NCBI RefSeq assembly: GCF_023278045.1
Contig: NZ_CP056783.1
Span: 2,451,501 to 2,515,500 of the forward strand
Direction of reading: 5' to 3'
From: Flavobacterium sp. K5-23
GTDB taxonomy: Bacteria > Bacteroidota > Bacteroidia > Flavobacteriales > Flavobacteriaceae
Length of the DNA: 64,000 nucleotides
Shown here: piece by piece, positions 8,693-16,852 of the stretch
Layout of the letters: every line of letters starts with the position of its first letter
Position numbering within the stretch: position 1 is the stretch's first letter
Notes under the pieces: model-generated
Database searches by the model: none
Seen by the model: the letters and a program-made list of their open reading frames with translations, nothing else
What the model was told of the DNA's origin: nothing
Made by a program: the position numbers and the translations under genes

Positions 8693-10054
8693 CTATAAAT
8701 TTATAATCTTAAAGCCTTTGTTTTTTCTAAGATGTCCTTGAATAATATTTCGAGCATCACGGTTATTTGGCATTGGGATAATAATGTTTTTTAGTACTTC
8801 GATATTATTAATCTGATAATTTAAATCATAAAAACAATAGCCTTTATAGATTCCGTCTTCAATTAATATCGCACTTCGCTCATTAATGGTCCTTCCTTTG
8901 TCTACAATGATCATACTTTTATTATCGATTCCGTTGTTATCTATAAAAGTTTGGATGCGGGAATTATATTCGGTAACAGAAATTTTTCCAACACATGCTC
9001 CATCACATTCACTGATTGTATGCTGAAAACAATGTGTTTTGGACTGGTATAAACCGGTTAATTTTTGGCAAAGTTTAAAATCAGTGGTAATTCTATATAA
9101 AGCATTTTGACCTTCCAGGGCGTTTAGATAAGACGTGATTTCTTTCTTTCTACCGTCAGATTTTTGAAGTTTTAAATTAATATAACCATTGACATCTTTT
9201 TCAGAATAAACAGACCAAGAAAAATTACTCTTGCGTGACATTCTATTATAGACAGGTTTATTGACTTTTATTTCTTCGGTTTCTTTTAAAAAGGCAATCA
9301 ATTCCGTCCCAGTTTCTTCATAGGTAACCGTAAACACTTCTTTTTGAATTTTTTTGGCACTAGTTGTAATGCCGGTAAAATGTTGATTGACTCTTTTTTT
9401 TATGTTTTTACTTTTTCCTATAAATATTATTATACCTGCTTCATTATGAATATAATATGTGCCTGTTCTTGAAGGTAAACTTTCGATAATGGTAGTTAGC
9501 TTAGGTGCTATTCCCTTTTCAATTCCGGATTTAATAAGATCTGTTACAATAACTTTTTCTAAATCTTTATCAAGTAGCATTTTGAAAAGCTTTACAGTTG
9601 CCATAGCATCACCGCTAGCACGGTGTCTGTCAGCCATAGGAATTCCCAAGGCGCGAACTAACTTTCCTAAGCTGTGTGATGTTTGTTCCGGTAATAATTT
9701 TTTAGACAATTCAACAGTACACAACGTTTTTTGGCAAAAATCATAACCCAAACGACGAAATTCAGTTCGTAGAATCCTATAATCAAAATCGGCGTTGTGT
9801 GCTACAAGTACACAATCATTAGTCATTTCTATAATTCGCTTAGCTACTTCAAAAAACTTAGGAGCAGATGTTAACATAGCATTATTAATACCTGTTAGTT
9901 TTACAACGAAAGGTTGAATTGGAATTTCGGGATTAACTAAACTGATAAATTGATCCACGACTTCGTGACCATCAAATTTATAGATGGCGATTTCAGTGAT
10001 TCCTTCTTCGTTGAATTGACCCCCAGTGGTTTCTATGTCAAGTATTGCGTACAA
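8693..10054 (-). CDS. DEDDh exonuclease fused to a UvrC-like GIY-YIG domain
   Basis: Protein of 453 residues with two nuclease-type domains. Residues 1-165 form a DnaQ-like 3'-5' exonuclease with Asp6 and Glu8 (LDIETTG), Asp89 (HNADFDY), His144 and Asp149 (HRASGDA), all catalytic residues of the DEDDh group. Residues about 195-275 resemble the UvrC/Cho GIY-YIG domain: GTYYIHN, then FIGKSKNIKKRVNQHF with the catalytic-type Arg, a later Glu in ELIAFLKE and YNR. The first motif is TYY rather than GIY. The remaining 180 residues match the extension seen in such fusions and include several cysteines. A role in DNA repair or end processing is likely; it is not the replicative epsilon subunit. Confidence 0.85.
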   Translation of the reverse strand: MYAILDIETTGGQFNEEGITEIAIYKFDGHEVVDQFISLVNPEIPIQPFVVKLTGINNAMLTSAPKFFEVAKRIIEMTNDCVLVAHNADFDYRILRTEFRRLGYDFCQKTLCTVELSKKLLPEQTSHSLGKLVRALGIPMADRHRASGDAMATVKLFKMLLDKDLEKVIVTDLIKSGIEKGIAPKLTTIIESLPSRTGTYYIHNEAGIIIFIGKSKNIKKRVNQHFTGITTSAKKIQKEVFTVTYEETGTELIAFLKETEEIKVNKPVYNRMSRKSNFSWSVYSEKDVNGYINLKLQKSDGRKKEITSYLNALEGQNALYRITTDFKLCQKLTGLYQSKTHCFQHTISECDGACVGKISVTEYNSRIQTFIDNNGIDNKSMIIVDKGRTINERSAILIEDGIYKGYCFYDLNYQINNIEVLKNIIIPMPNNRDARNIIQGHLRKNKGFKIINL

Positions 10055-10166
10055 AATAAGTATTCAGTTTACAGTTTAAAGTGTTCAGTTTTTAGTTCAG
10101 TTTTCATATCTGAAATGCTTTACCAGTTCGCTATCGTTAAGATTAACAAACGTCAATCATCAATCG

Positions 10167-10865
10167 CTATCTCGTTCCAAAGATACTACTTCCTATTCGA
10201 ACCATTGTACTGCCACATTCAATTGCTAATTTATAGTCTCCAGACATTCCCATAGATAATGTAGAGAAATGACTATTTGTATTTAAAACATTTGATTCTG
10301 TTTTTTTCGAATTAGACACGGGATAAATCGCTTCAATACGGTCAAAAATAGATTTCAAATGCATGAATTCTTTTTTAATTTGGTTTTGATTGTCGGTAAA
10401 TGTCGCCATTCCCATTAATCCTATTATTCGAATGTTTTTCAATTGTTGAAATTCAGTTGATGCAAGTAACTCATTAAGTTCTTTTTCATCAAGTCCAAAT
10501 TTAGATTCTTCCTCAGCAATGTATATTTGTAGCAAACAATCGATTACTCGGTTGTTTTTTAATGCCTGTTTGTTAATTTCCTGTAATAGCTTCAAACTAT
10601 CCACTCCGTGAATTAAGCTCACAAATGGTGCCATAAATTTAACCTTGTTCGTTTGAACATGTCCTATCATATGCCATTGGATATTTTTGGGCATTTGTTC
10701 CCATTTCTCAACCATTTCTTGGATTTTATTTTCTCCAAAAATACGCTGACCGGCATCATAGGCTTCCATTAAATCAGGAATAGGTTTTGTTTTAGAAACG
10801 GCAACCAGGGTTACATTCTCAGTTAAAGTTAATTTTATTTCTTTTAAATTTCCTGCTATTGCCAT
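10167..10865 (-). CDS. YggS-family pyridoxal-phosphate homeostasis protein
   Basis: Single-domain alanine-racemase-fold protein of 232 residues that binds pyridoxal 5'-phosphate and balances B6 vitamers and amino/keto acid pools in the cytoplasm. The PLP lysine is Lys25 in VAVSKTKP. Other family marks are FGENKIQEM, WHMIGHVQTNK, GLMGMATF and SMGMSGDYKLAIECGSTMVRIGSSIFG at the C-terminus. It follows the DUF1015 gene with a 20-base gap and probably shares its transcript. Confidence 0.93.
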   Translation of the reverse strand: MAIAGNLKEIKLTLTENVTLVAVSKTKPIPDLMEAYDAGQRIFGENKIQEMVEKWEQMPKNIQWHMIGHVQTNKVKFMAPFVSLIHGVDSLKLLQEINKQALKNNRVIDCLLQIYIAEEESKFGLDEKELNELLASTEFQQLKNIRIIGLMGMATFTDNQNQIKKEFMHLKSIFDRIEAIYPVSNSKKTESNVLNTNSHFSTLSMGMSGDYKLAIECGSTMVRIGSSIFGTR

Positions 10866-10885
10866 TTTTTATTTTTTAGGCTGAT

Positions 10886-12106
10886 TTAAAGCTCGTAAAC
10901 GATAATTCCGCTTCTGAACTTTGGTTCAATATAAGTACTCTTTGGAGGCATAATTAAATTAGCATCTGCCAAAGCTTTTATTTCATTTATTGTGGAAGGG
11001 AATAGTATAAAACCAACTTCAAATTCTCCTTCATCAATTGTTTGTTTCAATTCCAGTATCGAATGTTTTCCGGAAATGTACTCAATGCGTTCGTCATTTC
11101 GTAAGTCATTAATTCCCAATAGAGGAAACAACACTGTTTGATAGAGTATTTGGGCATCTAGACTTTCTAAAGAGGTATTAAAATCACAAAATTCGCTTCT
11201 TAAAATCAAACTATAGAATTCATTATCAAGGTACATCCCAAATTGATGTTTTTCAGAAGGTTGAAAAGGCTGTTGATCCTTATTTTCGATAATAAAAACA
11301 GAATTCAATTTATGGATAAAATCATTTTTTTGAAGCCCATTTAAATCTTTTATAAGTCTGTTATACTCGTAAATCTTGATGTTATTTTCAGGAATTAAAT
11401 AGCTCAACAAGAAATTTTTAGCTTTGTTTTCTGGATTGTCATTTTCTTCTAACAATTGTTTTGATGCTTCAGAACGGTGATGACCATCAGCTATATAAAG
11501 GGCGCCTATGTTTTCAAAGATTGTCTGAATCCAGCTAATTTCTTTGGGGTCTTCAATTTTCCAAAAATAATTAATTTCTTTTTTTGTTGTAGAAAACTCA
11601 AAATCAGCTAAGTTTTGTGTGCGATTAATGATCCAGTTTTCAATATCTTTATTATCAGGATAAGTCATCAATACGGGTTCCGTATTGAACTCCGAATATT
11701 TCATGTAATCCTTAAGAAGCTGTACCCTGAAATCAATTGTGTCTTCATGTTTCTTTATGACATCATTGCAATAATCGGCAATACTAGTACCAACAATTAA
11801 TCCTGTAAAGGATTGCGTTTTAGTTACAATTTTATGAATGTAAATTGCTGGAATTTTATCTTTTACCAATATATTTTCAGCCTTGAAATCTTGGTATTTT
11901 TGATGAACCTGTCGGTATCTTTTTTCAGAAGAAACCTTTTCCTGATTTGTATATGCAGGTTTAAGAACATGTAAAAAAGACAAAGGATTAAAGTCTAATT
12001 GTGCTGCTAATTCAGCAGTGGTGTATTCTTCAAATGAACGACAGCTAACCAGACTGACTTTATCTCTAGTGGGACGTACTGCTTTGAAAGGAACTATTTT
12101 AGCCAT
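10886..12106 (-). CDS. DUF1015 family protein
   Basis: Conserved protein of 406 residues, normal for DUF1015. The start MAKIVPFKAVRPTRDKVSLV is the family N-terminus (PFxAxRP), and YIADGHHRSEA near the middle is the most conserved segment, probably an active or binding site. Biochemical function is not established to my knowledge. It is likely cytoplasmic, without signal peptide or membrane segments. It is transcribed together with the yggS-like gene downstream; upstream is a large inverted repeat. The name is certain at family level only. Confidence 0.85.
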   Translation of the reverse strand: MAKIVPFKAVRPTRDKVSLVSCRSFEEYTTAELAAQLDFNPLSFLHVLKPAYTNQEKVSSEKRYRQVHQKYQDFKAENILVKDKIPAIYIHKIVTKTQSFTGLIVGTSIADYCNDVIKKHEDTIDFRVQLLKDYMKYSEFNTEPVLMTYPDNKDIENWIINRTQNLADFEFSTTKKEINYFWKIEDPKEISWIQTIFENIGALYIADGHHRSEASKQLLEENDNPENKAKNFLLSYLIPENNIKIYEYNRLIKDLNGLQKNDFIHKLNSVFIIENKDQQPFQPSEKHQFGMYLDNEFYSLILRSEFCDFNTSLESLDAQILYQTVLFPLLGINDLRNDERIEYISGKHSILELKQTIDEGEFEVGFILFPSTINEIKALADANLIMPPKSTYIEPKFRSGIIVYEL

Positions 12107-12120
12107 ATCGTTAAAGTAAG

Positions 12121-12177
12121 CAGTGTTCAGTTTTTAGTATTCAGTTTCAGGTACTGAACACTAAAAACTGAACACTG
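12121..12177. repeat. 24-base inverted repeat built on GTTCAGTTTTTAG
   Basis: Arms at 12121-12144 and 12154-12177 are complementary except at one position, with a nine-base loop. The core AGTGTTCAGTTTTTAGT also occurs at 10080-10096. No T-run follows on either strand, so it is not a standard terminator. Confidence 0.85.
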
Positions 12178-12185
12178 AACACTAT

Positions 12186-13073
12186 TTATATAAATTGTTT
12201 GGAAACTTTTTCTGCTTTTCTGCTTTCGCTATAATCATAAAAACCTTCGCCTGATTTCACTCCAAGTTTCCCTGCACGAACCATATTAACTAACAATGGG
12301 CAAGGGGCATATTTTGGGTTTTTGAATCCGTCATACATTACATTTAAAATGGCTAAACATACATCAAGACCGATAAAATCTGCTAGTTGTAAAGGCCCCA
12401 TAGGGTGTCCCATACCTAATTTCATAACAGTGTCAATTTCATAAACTCCTGCAACTCCATTGTATAATGTTTCGATAGCTTCGTTTATCATTGGCATCAA
12501 AATTCTATTAGCAACAAAACCTGGGTAGTCATTTACTTCTACCGGTGTTTTTCCTAATTTTTCAGATAATGACATAATAGTTTTCGTCACTTCATCACTC
12601 GTATTGTATCCACGAATGATTTCAACCAATTTCATAATAGGCACAGGATTCATAAAGTGCATCCCAATCACTCTTTCAGGATGTGCTACAACAGCCCCTA
12701 TTTGAGTAATTGAAATTGATGAAGTATTTGTTGCCAAAATTGTATTGTGAGAACAGGCTTCGTTTAATTGTTTGAAAATATTAAGTTTTAAATCCACGTT
12801 TTCTGTAGCAGCTTCTACAACTAGATCCACTCCTACAACACCATCTTTTATGTCAGTGTAGGTGATGATATTTGTGATTGTTTTTGCTTTGTCTTCTTGA
12901 GTAATGGTTCCTTTAGCAACCATTCTGTCAAGATTAGCAGCAATTGTTGCCATTCCTTTATCTAAAGATTTTTCAGATACGTCAATTAATTTTACGGTAA
13001 AACCACTTTGAGCAAAAGTGTGAGCAATTCCATTACCCATTGTTCCTGCTCCTATTACAGCTATTATTTTCAT
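12186..13073 (-). CDS. 3-hydroxybutyryl-CoA dehydrogenase
   Basis: NAD-dependent oxidoreductase interconverting 3-hydroxyacyl-CoA and 3-oxoacyl-CoA, 295 residues, the single-function length. The Rossmann motif is VIGAGTMGNGIAHTF (7-20). The catalytic pair is His139 (GMHFMNPVP) and Glu151 (KLVEI), with Ser118/Asn116 in ATNTSSI. The C-terminal dimerisation domain includes NRILMPMINEA and LGMGHPMGPLQLADFIGLD. It is probably used in fatty-acid, amino-acid or phenylacetate breakdown; no partner enzymes lie nearby. The Gfo/Idh gene upstream is on the same strand with a 60-base gap. Confidence 0.92.
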   Translation of the reverse strand: MKIIAVIGAGTMGNGIAHTFAQSGFTVKLIDVSEKSLDKGMATIAANLDRMVAKGTITQEDKAKTITNIITYTDIKDGVVGVDLVVEAATENVDLKLNIFKQLNEACSHNTILATNTSSISITQIGAVVAHPERVIGMHFMNPVPIMKLVEIIRGYNTSDEVTKTIMSLSEKLGKTPVEVNDYPGFVANRILMPMINEAIETLYNGVAGVYEIDTVMKLGMGHPMGPLQLADFIGLDVCLAILNVMYDGFKNPKYAPCPLLVNMVRAGKLGVKSGEGFYDYSESRKAEKVSKQFI

Positions 13074-13133
13074 TTTTTTTTGTTTTTTTATTTTAAAGTT
13101 TTCTCGTCTAACTTTTAAATCCGAATGCTTGTT

Positions 13134-14099
13134 TTACTTTTTAAAACAGTCTATAATTTGGTAAGCTACTCTTAAAGCTTCTGTTGCTTGTTCTAATGTA
13201 ACAACAGGAGTTGAATTTGTATTTATAGCATCTGCAAAAGTTTCTAATTCTTCTAAGATGGCATTGTTTTGTTCAACCTCAGGATTTGAGAAATAGATTT
13301 GTTTTTTAGCACCTTCCGCGTTTTGTAGAATCATATCAAAATCACCAGGAACTTCTGGAGCATCTTTCATCTTTACAACTTCACATTTTTTCTCTAAAAA
13401 ATCCACTGATATATAGGCATCTTTCTGGAAGAAACGTGTCTTACGCATATTTTTCATCGAAATTCTACTAGCTGTTAAATTAGCTACACATCCATTTTCA
13501 AATTCGATTCGGGCATTTGCAATATCTGGAGTGTCACTAATTACAGAAACGCCACTTGCACTTATATTTTTCACTTTAGATTTAACTACACTTAATATAA
13601 CATCAATATCATGAATCATTAAGTCTAATACTACTGGAACATCGGTACCACGAGGATTAAACTCGGCCAAACGGTGCGTTTCAATAAACATAGGATTCTC
13701 AATCATGTTTTTAGTGGCAATGAAAGCAGGATTAAAGCGTTCTACATGGCCCACTTGCCCTTTCACATTATATTCATTAGCTAAAGCAATAATTTCTTCG
13801 GCTTCTTCAACGGTATTTGAAATGGGTTTTTCTATAAAAACATGTTTTCCAGATTTGATGGCTACTTTAGCACATTTATAATGGGAAAGAGTAGGAGTAA
13901 CGATATCGATGACATCAACTGCATGAATTAGAGTTGCAATTGTACTAAAGTGTTTATAACCAAATTCCTTAGAAATCTTTTCAGCATTCTCTTGATTTGG
14001 GTCGTAAAAACCAACTAATTCATATTTTTCAGATTGTTGTAATAATCGTAAATGTATTTTCCCAAGATGACCAGCACCTAATACTCCAATTTTCAGCAT
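13134..14099 (-). CDS. Gfo/Idh/MocA family oxidoreductase
   Basis: NAD(P)-dependent oxidoreductase of 321 residues. The Rossmann motif is GVLGAGHLGKIH (5-16), and the conserved EKP is Glu90-Lys91-Pro92. Further family blocks are GHVERFNPAF and DLMIHDIDVILS, where the His-Asp-Asp residues lie near the active site. The substrate is likely a sugar or cyclitol derivative but is not predictable. A TATTTTTG box at 14116-14123 on the minus strand is a possible -7 element 17 bases before the start. The gene is divergent from pcm. Confidence 0.88.
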   Translation of the reverse strand: MLKIGVLGAGHLGKIHLRLLQQSEKYELVGFYDPNQENAEKISKEFGYKHFSTIATLIHAVDVIDIVTPTLSHYKCAKVAIKSGKHVFIEKPISNTVEEAEEIIALANEYNVKGQVGHVERFNPAFIATKNMIENPMFIETHRLAEFNPRGTDVPVVLDLMIHDIDVILSVVKSKVKNISASGVSVISDTPDIANARIEFENGCVANLTASRISMKNMRKTRFFQKDAYISVDFLEKKCEVVKMKDAPEVPGDFDMILQNAEGAKKQIYFSNPEVEQNNAILEELETFADAINTNSTPVVTLEQATEALRVAYQIIDCFKK

Positions 14100-14243
14100 A
14101 ATGATGTTATTTCCACAAAAATAGGAATAAAATGATTAAATAATCAGTGTTAAGGGACAATTATTTGAGATATTAAAAATTAAAATTAGATAATTATAAT
14201 TAGAATTTCTTTTCTACTTTTACCAAAATTAAATTTAAAAACA

Positions 14244-14885
14244 TTGATAGATAAAGCCAAACATCAAGGACTTCGTAATCAATTAGTAAGTACTTTGCAG
14301 AAGAAAGGAATTACTGATTTGAATGTTCTGGATGCTATAAAAAAAATACCAAGGCACCTGTTTTTGAATTCTAGTTTTGAAGATTATGCTTATCAGGACA
14401 AAGCATTTCCTATTGGAGCAGGACAAACCATTTCACAACCCTACACTGTTGCTTTCCAATCACAATTATTGGAAATTAAGAAAGACCACAAAGTTTTGGA
14501 AATTGGAACCGGTTCCGGATATCAAACAGCTGTACTTTATATGATGGGAGCAAAAGTGTATAGTGTTGAACGTCAGAATGAGTTGTTCAAACAAACTTCT
14601 GCGTTATTACCAAAATTAAATATTCGCCCTAAACATTTATCCTTTGGAGATGGATATAAAGGGTTACCAAGTTATGCTCCTTTTGACAGTATCATTGTAA
14701 CTGCTGGGGCGCCATTTATTCCGCAACCATTAATGGCTCAATTAAAAATAGGAGGTAGGCTTGTTATCCCATTAGGAGAAGATGTACAAATTATGACATT
14801 GCTGATCCGAAAAAATGAAACGCAATTTGAAAAACATGAATTGGGAGAATTTAGATTTGTCCCTTTATTAGAAGATAAAAATTAA
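14244..14885 (+). CDS. pcm: Protein-L-isoaspartate O-methyltransferase
   Basis: SAM-dependent methyltransferase that starts repair of isoaspartyl residues in damaged proteins. It has 213 residues, the usual length. Family marks are IPRHLFL, IGAGQTISQPYTVAFQ, the SAM-binding motif VLEIGTGSGYQTAVL and VTAGAPFIPQPLMAQL. Translation appears to start at TTG 14244: the homologous N-terminus begins right there (KHQGLRNQLV), and no ATG is available upstream in frame before a stop. The terminator after it also serves the convergent Fic gene. Confidence 0.92.
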   Translation: MIDKAKHQGLRNQLVSTLQKKGITDLNVLDAIKKIPRHLFLNSSFEDYAYQDKAFPIGAGQTISQPYTVAFQSQLLEIKKDHKVLEIGTGSGYQTAVLYMMGAKVYSVERQNELFKQTSALLPKLNIRPKHLSFGDGYKGLPSYAPFDSIIVTAGAPFIPQPLMAQLKIGGRLVIPLGEDVQIMTLLIRKNETQFEKHELGEFRFVPLLEDKN

Positions 14886-14890
14886 TATAA

Positions 14891-14918
14891 AAACCCACAT
14901 TTAAGTGGGTTTTTTATT
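14891..14918. terminator. Bidirectional terminator between pcm and the Fic gene
   Basis: Perfect eight-base stem AAACCCAC (14891-14898) with GTGGGTTT (14905-14912), with T-runs on both strands. The minus-strand gene's stop codon sits in its downstream edge. Confidence 0.85.
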
Positions 14919-15954
14919 GGGCAATATTTTTTATATAATGTTGCATACTTTCTTTTACTATTTGGATTGTAAAAAGAACAAAAGCATCTTTGTTTTTAGA
15001 TAGTGCTAATTCAAGAGCTTGTTTGTATTGGTTTTCATTGCTCGTTTTTATGGTTGTTATTGGATATCCATATTGCAATAAAATTAGGTTTTTTAATATA
15101 CGGGAAGCTTTTTCATTACCATATAAAAAAGGATGGATTTTTATTAACCGTTCCTGCATTTCGGCAGCTAAAACAATTGGGTGCAGACTGTTTTTATTGG
15201 TTTCATACCAAATAAAATAATCACCCATTTCTTTAGTTATTTTTAAATGTTGCGGGGGGGTGTAATTGAAACCTTCTATACTTATATCTTGCTTTCTATA
15301 ACGACCTGCATCTTCTGGATAAATTCCTCTTAGTATTAAATTATGAATAGATAGCAACTCCCTTTCATTTAACGGAGTGCTTTTCTTAACCATATTCTTA
15401 ATATAAACAATCGCTTCCTGATGATTAATTGCTTCGAGATGTTCCCGCATACTTTTTCCGGGTATGGTAAGTCCTTTATTAATAATTAAAGTAGTTTCTT
15501 CGAGTGTAAGCGTATTTCCTTCTGCACGATTGCTTTCAAAAGTGTATTCAATTTCAAATGTTTTAGAAATAGTATTATTATCAAATTGACGAAAATGGTC
15601 TAATTTGAATTTTAAATTATTTATTTCTTCTAAAATTTTTTGTAATGATGCCGAAATGTCATTTGTTGTAGAATTTCTTAAAAGTTTAATTTCTTCTTCA
15701 GCAATTTTTAAGGCTTTTAAAGCAAATTCTTCTTGGCCAATTTCGTTAATGATTTTTTCTTTTAACCAAGTTACAATCAATGTCTCTAAATCTATTTCAA
15801 GAAGTGTCGCTAGTTTTATGATTTGTTCTCTAGTGGGTTTTCTTGTACCGCTTTCGAACTTACTCACAAGTGCCTGATCAATTCCTAATAACTGAGATAC
15901 TTCTCTAGTTTTTAGGCCTTTATTTTCTCGAGCATTTTTAAGTATTTCTTTCAT
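14914..15954 (-). CDS. XRE-type HTH plus Fic domain protein with degenerate active site
   Basis: Protein of 346 residues. Residues 5-60 form a Cro/CI-type helix-turn-helix (TREVSQLLGIDQALVSKFESG). Residues about 130-335 form a Fic domain, which normally transfers AMP to target proteins. An N-terminal inhibitory motif of the S-x3-E-G type is present (Ser141 to Gly146, SNRAEGN). The Fic motif reads HPFLYGNEKASR at 274-285 instead of HPFxDGNGRxxR: His274 and Asn280 are kept, but the acidic residue is Tyr278, the second Gly is Glu281 and the phosphate-binding Arg is Lys282. Each change is one base away from the consensus codon. The protein may therefore be regulatory or non-AMPylating. Neighbours pcm and smpB are housekeeping genes. 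Confidence 0.88.
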   Translation of the reverse strand: MKEILKNARENKGLKTREVSQLLGIDQALVSKFESGTRKPTREQIIKLATLLEIDLETLIVTWLKEKIINEIGQEEFALKALKIAEEEIKLLRNSTTNDISASLQKILEEINNLKFKLDHFRQFDNNTISKTFEIEYTFESNRAEGNTLTLEETTLIINKGLTIPGKSMREHLEAINHQEAIVYIKNMVKKSTPLNERELLSIHNLILRGIYPEDAGRYRKQDISIEGFNYTPPQHLKITKEMGDYFIWYETNKNSLHPIVLAAEMQERLIKIHPFLYGNEKASRILKNLILLQYGYPITTIKTSNENQYKQALELALSKNKDAFVLFTIQIVKESMQHYIKNIAQ

Positions 15955-16013
15955 TAGAAAAGATTAGTTGTGATTTGTCTTGACTATAAATGTCATCAAT
16001 TTGTAATAAAAAA

Positions 16014-16033
16014 AAGGTTAGTTGCCTAACCTT
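16014..16033 (-). terminator. smpB terminator
   Basis: An eight-base perfect stem AAGGTTAG/CTAACCTT with a four-base loop is followed on the minus strand by an eight-T run. Confidence 0.85.
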
Positions 16034-16037
16034 GATT

Positions 16038-16493
16038 TTATTTGTATTCTTTTTTTATACGGGCTAAGTCGCGTTTTGTATCTTGTTCTTTTAAAGATTC
16101 TCTTTTGTCATAGGTTTTCTTACCTCTACAAAGACCAATCTCCAGTTTAGCCATTCCCTTTTCATTTGTAAACAACTTCAAGGGAACAATGGTTAATCCT
16201 TTGGCTTGCACACTTCGTTCTAAGCTTTTTAGCTCGCGTTTATTTAAAAGAAGTTTTCTTTCACTTCGTGCTTTATGATTGAATTGATTCCCAAAAGTAT
16301 ACTCTTCAATATAGGTATTGATAGCAAAAAGTTCGTTGTTACTAAATTCACAAAAACTCTCCGTTATATTAGCCTTCCCTAAACGAATGGATTTAATTTC
16401 GGTTCCCGCCAAAACAATTCCAGCAGTGAATTTTTCGATTATTTCATAATCAAATCGAGCTCTCTTATTAAGTATGTTGACTGTTTTTAGCAT
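16038..16493 (-). CDS. smpB: SsrA-binding protein SmpB
   Basis: Binds tmRNA and delivers it to stalled ribosomes for trans-translation. The 151 residues match the family (150-160). Marks include NKRARFDYEIIEKFTAGIVL, GTEIKSIRLGKANI, the RKLLLNKRE block and the C-terminal basic tail KKTYDKRESLKEQDTKRDL that inserts into the ribosome. I chose the ATG at 16493 (MLKTVNILN) because it matches the family start. An in-frame extension would run into a -7 promoter box. It is divergent from the VF530-type gene with about 70 bases between start codons. Confidence 0.95.
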   Translation of the reverse strand: MLKTVNILNKRARFDYEIIEKFTAGIVLAGTEIKSIRLGKANITESFCEFSNNELFAINTYIEEYTFGNQFNHKARSERKLLLNKRELKSLERSVQAKGLTIVPLKLFTNEKGMAKLEIGLCRGKKTYDKRESLKEQDTKRDLARIKKEYK

Positions 16494-16500
16494 AGGATTG

Positions 16501-16508
16501 CAAATGTA
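16501..16508 (-). promoter_or_regulatory. -7 box for smpB
   Basis: TACATTTG on the minus strand fits TAnnTTTG and ends seven bases before the smpB ATG, predicting an almost leaderless transcript. No clear TTG at the expected -33 distance. Confidence 0.45.
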
Positions 16509-16551
16509 GGAACAATTCAATAAATCAGCACTATTTTTTGTAAAATTGATA

Positions 16552-16559
16552 TAAATTTG
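16552..16559 (+). promoter_or_regulatory. -7 box for the VF530-type gene
   Basis: TAAATTTG fits TAnnTTTG and ends four bases before ATG 16564, so the transcript is probably leaderless. No clear -33 element. Confidence 0.45.
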
Positions 16560-16563
16560 CATT

Positions 16564-16797
16564 ATGGAAAAGCAAAAATCTAAAGATCCGCTTCACGGGA
16601 TCACTCTAAAAACAATTTTAGAACAATTAGTCGAATATTATGGCTTTGATACATTAGGGGAAATAGTTAAAATAAAATGTTTTAACGAAAATCCAAGTAT
16701 AAAATCAAGCTTGACGTTTTTAAGAAAAACCGACTGGGCAAGGTTAAAAGTAGAGGAATTGTATATAGACTCCTTATCTAAATTTATTAAAGAATAA
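16564..16797 (+). CDS. VF530 family (DUF2132) small protein
   Basis: A 77-residue protein of the VF530/DUF2132 family, recognised from SKDPLHGITLKTILEQLVEYYGF, IKCFNENPSIKSSLTFLRKTDWAR and KVEELYI. The family has a compact helical fold proposed to bind DNA; a cellular role is not established. It is full-length and starts almost directly behind a -7 promoter box. Its terminator is a perfect palindrome shared with the convergent TonB receptor gene. Confidence 0.88.
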   Translation: MEKQKSKDPLHGITLKTILEQLVEYYGFDTLGEIVKIKCFNENPSIKSSLTFLRKTDWARLKVEELYIDSLSKFIKE

Positions 16798-16829
16798 AAA
16801 AAGCTCAAATAGTACTATTTGAGCTTTTT
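16798..16829. terminator. Bidirectional terminator, perfect 32-base palindrome
   Basis: Sixteen-base arms meet without a spacer (16798-16813, 16814-16829); the ends are A5 and T5, so it can terminate both convergent genes. Confidence 0.85.
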
Positions 16830-16852
16830 AGGGCAGTCATAATTTTATTTAT

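Noticed and set aside
15241..15260. Run of seven G residues inside the Fic gene as a possible frameshift or slippage site
   Set aside because: The frame is open and the protein matches the family on both sides, so it is only a homopolymer worth checking for sequencing error.
16494..16562. N-terminal extension of SmpB
   Set aside because: The extension has no family similarity and overlaps the TACATTTG promoter box; ATG 16493 fits the family start.
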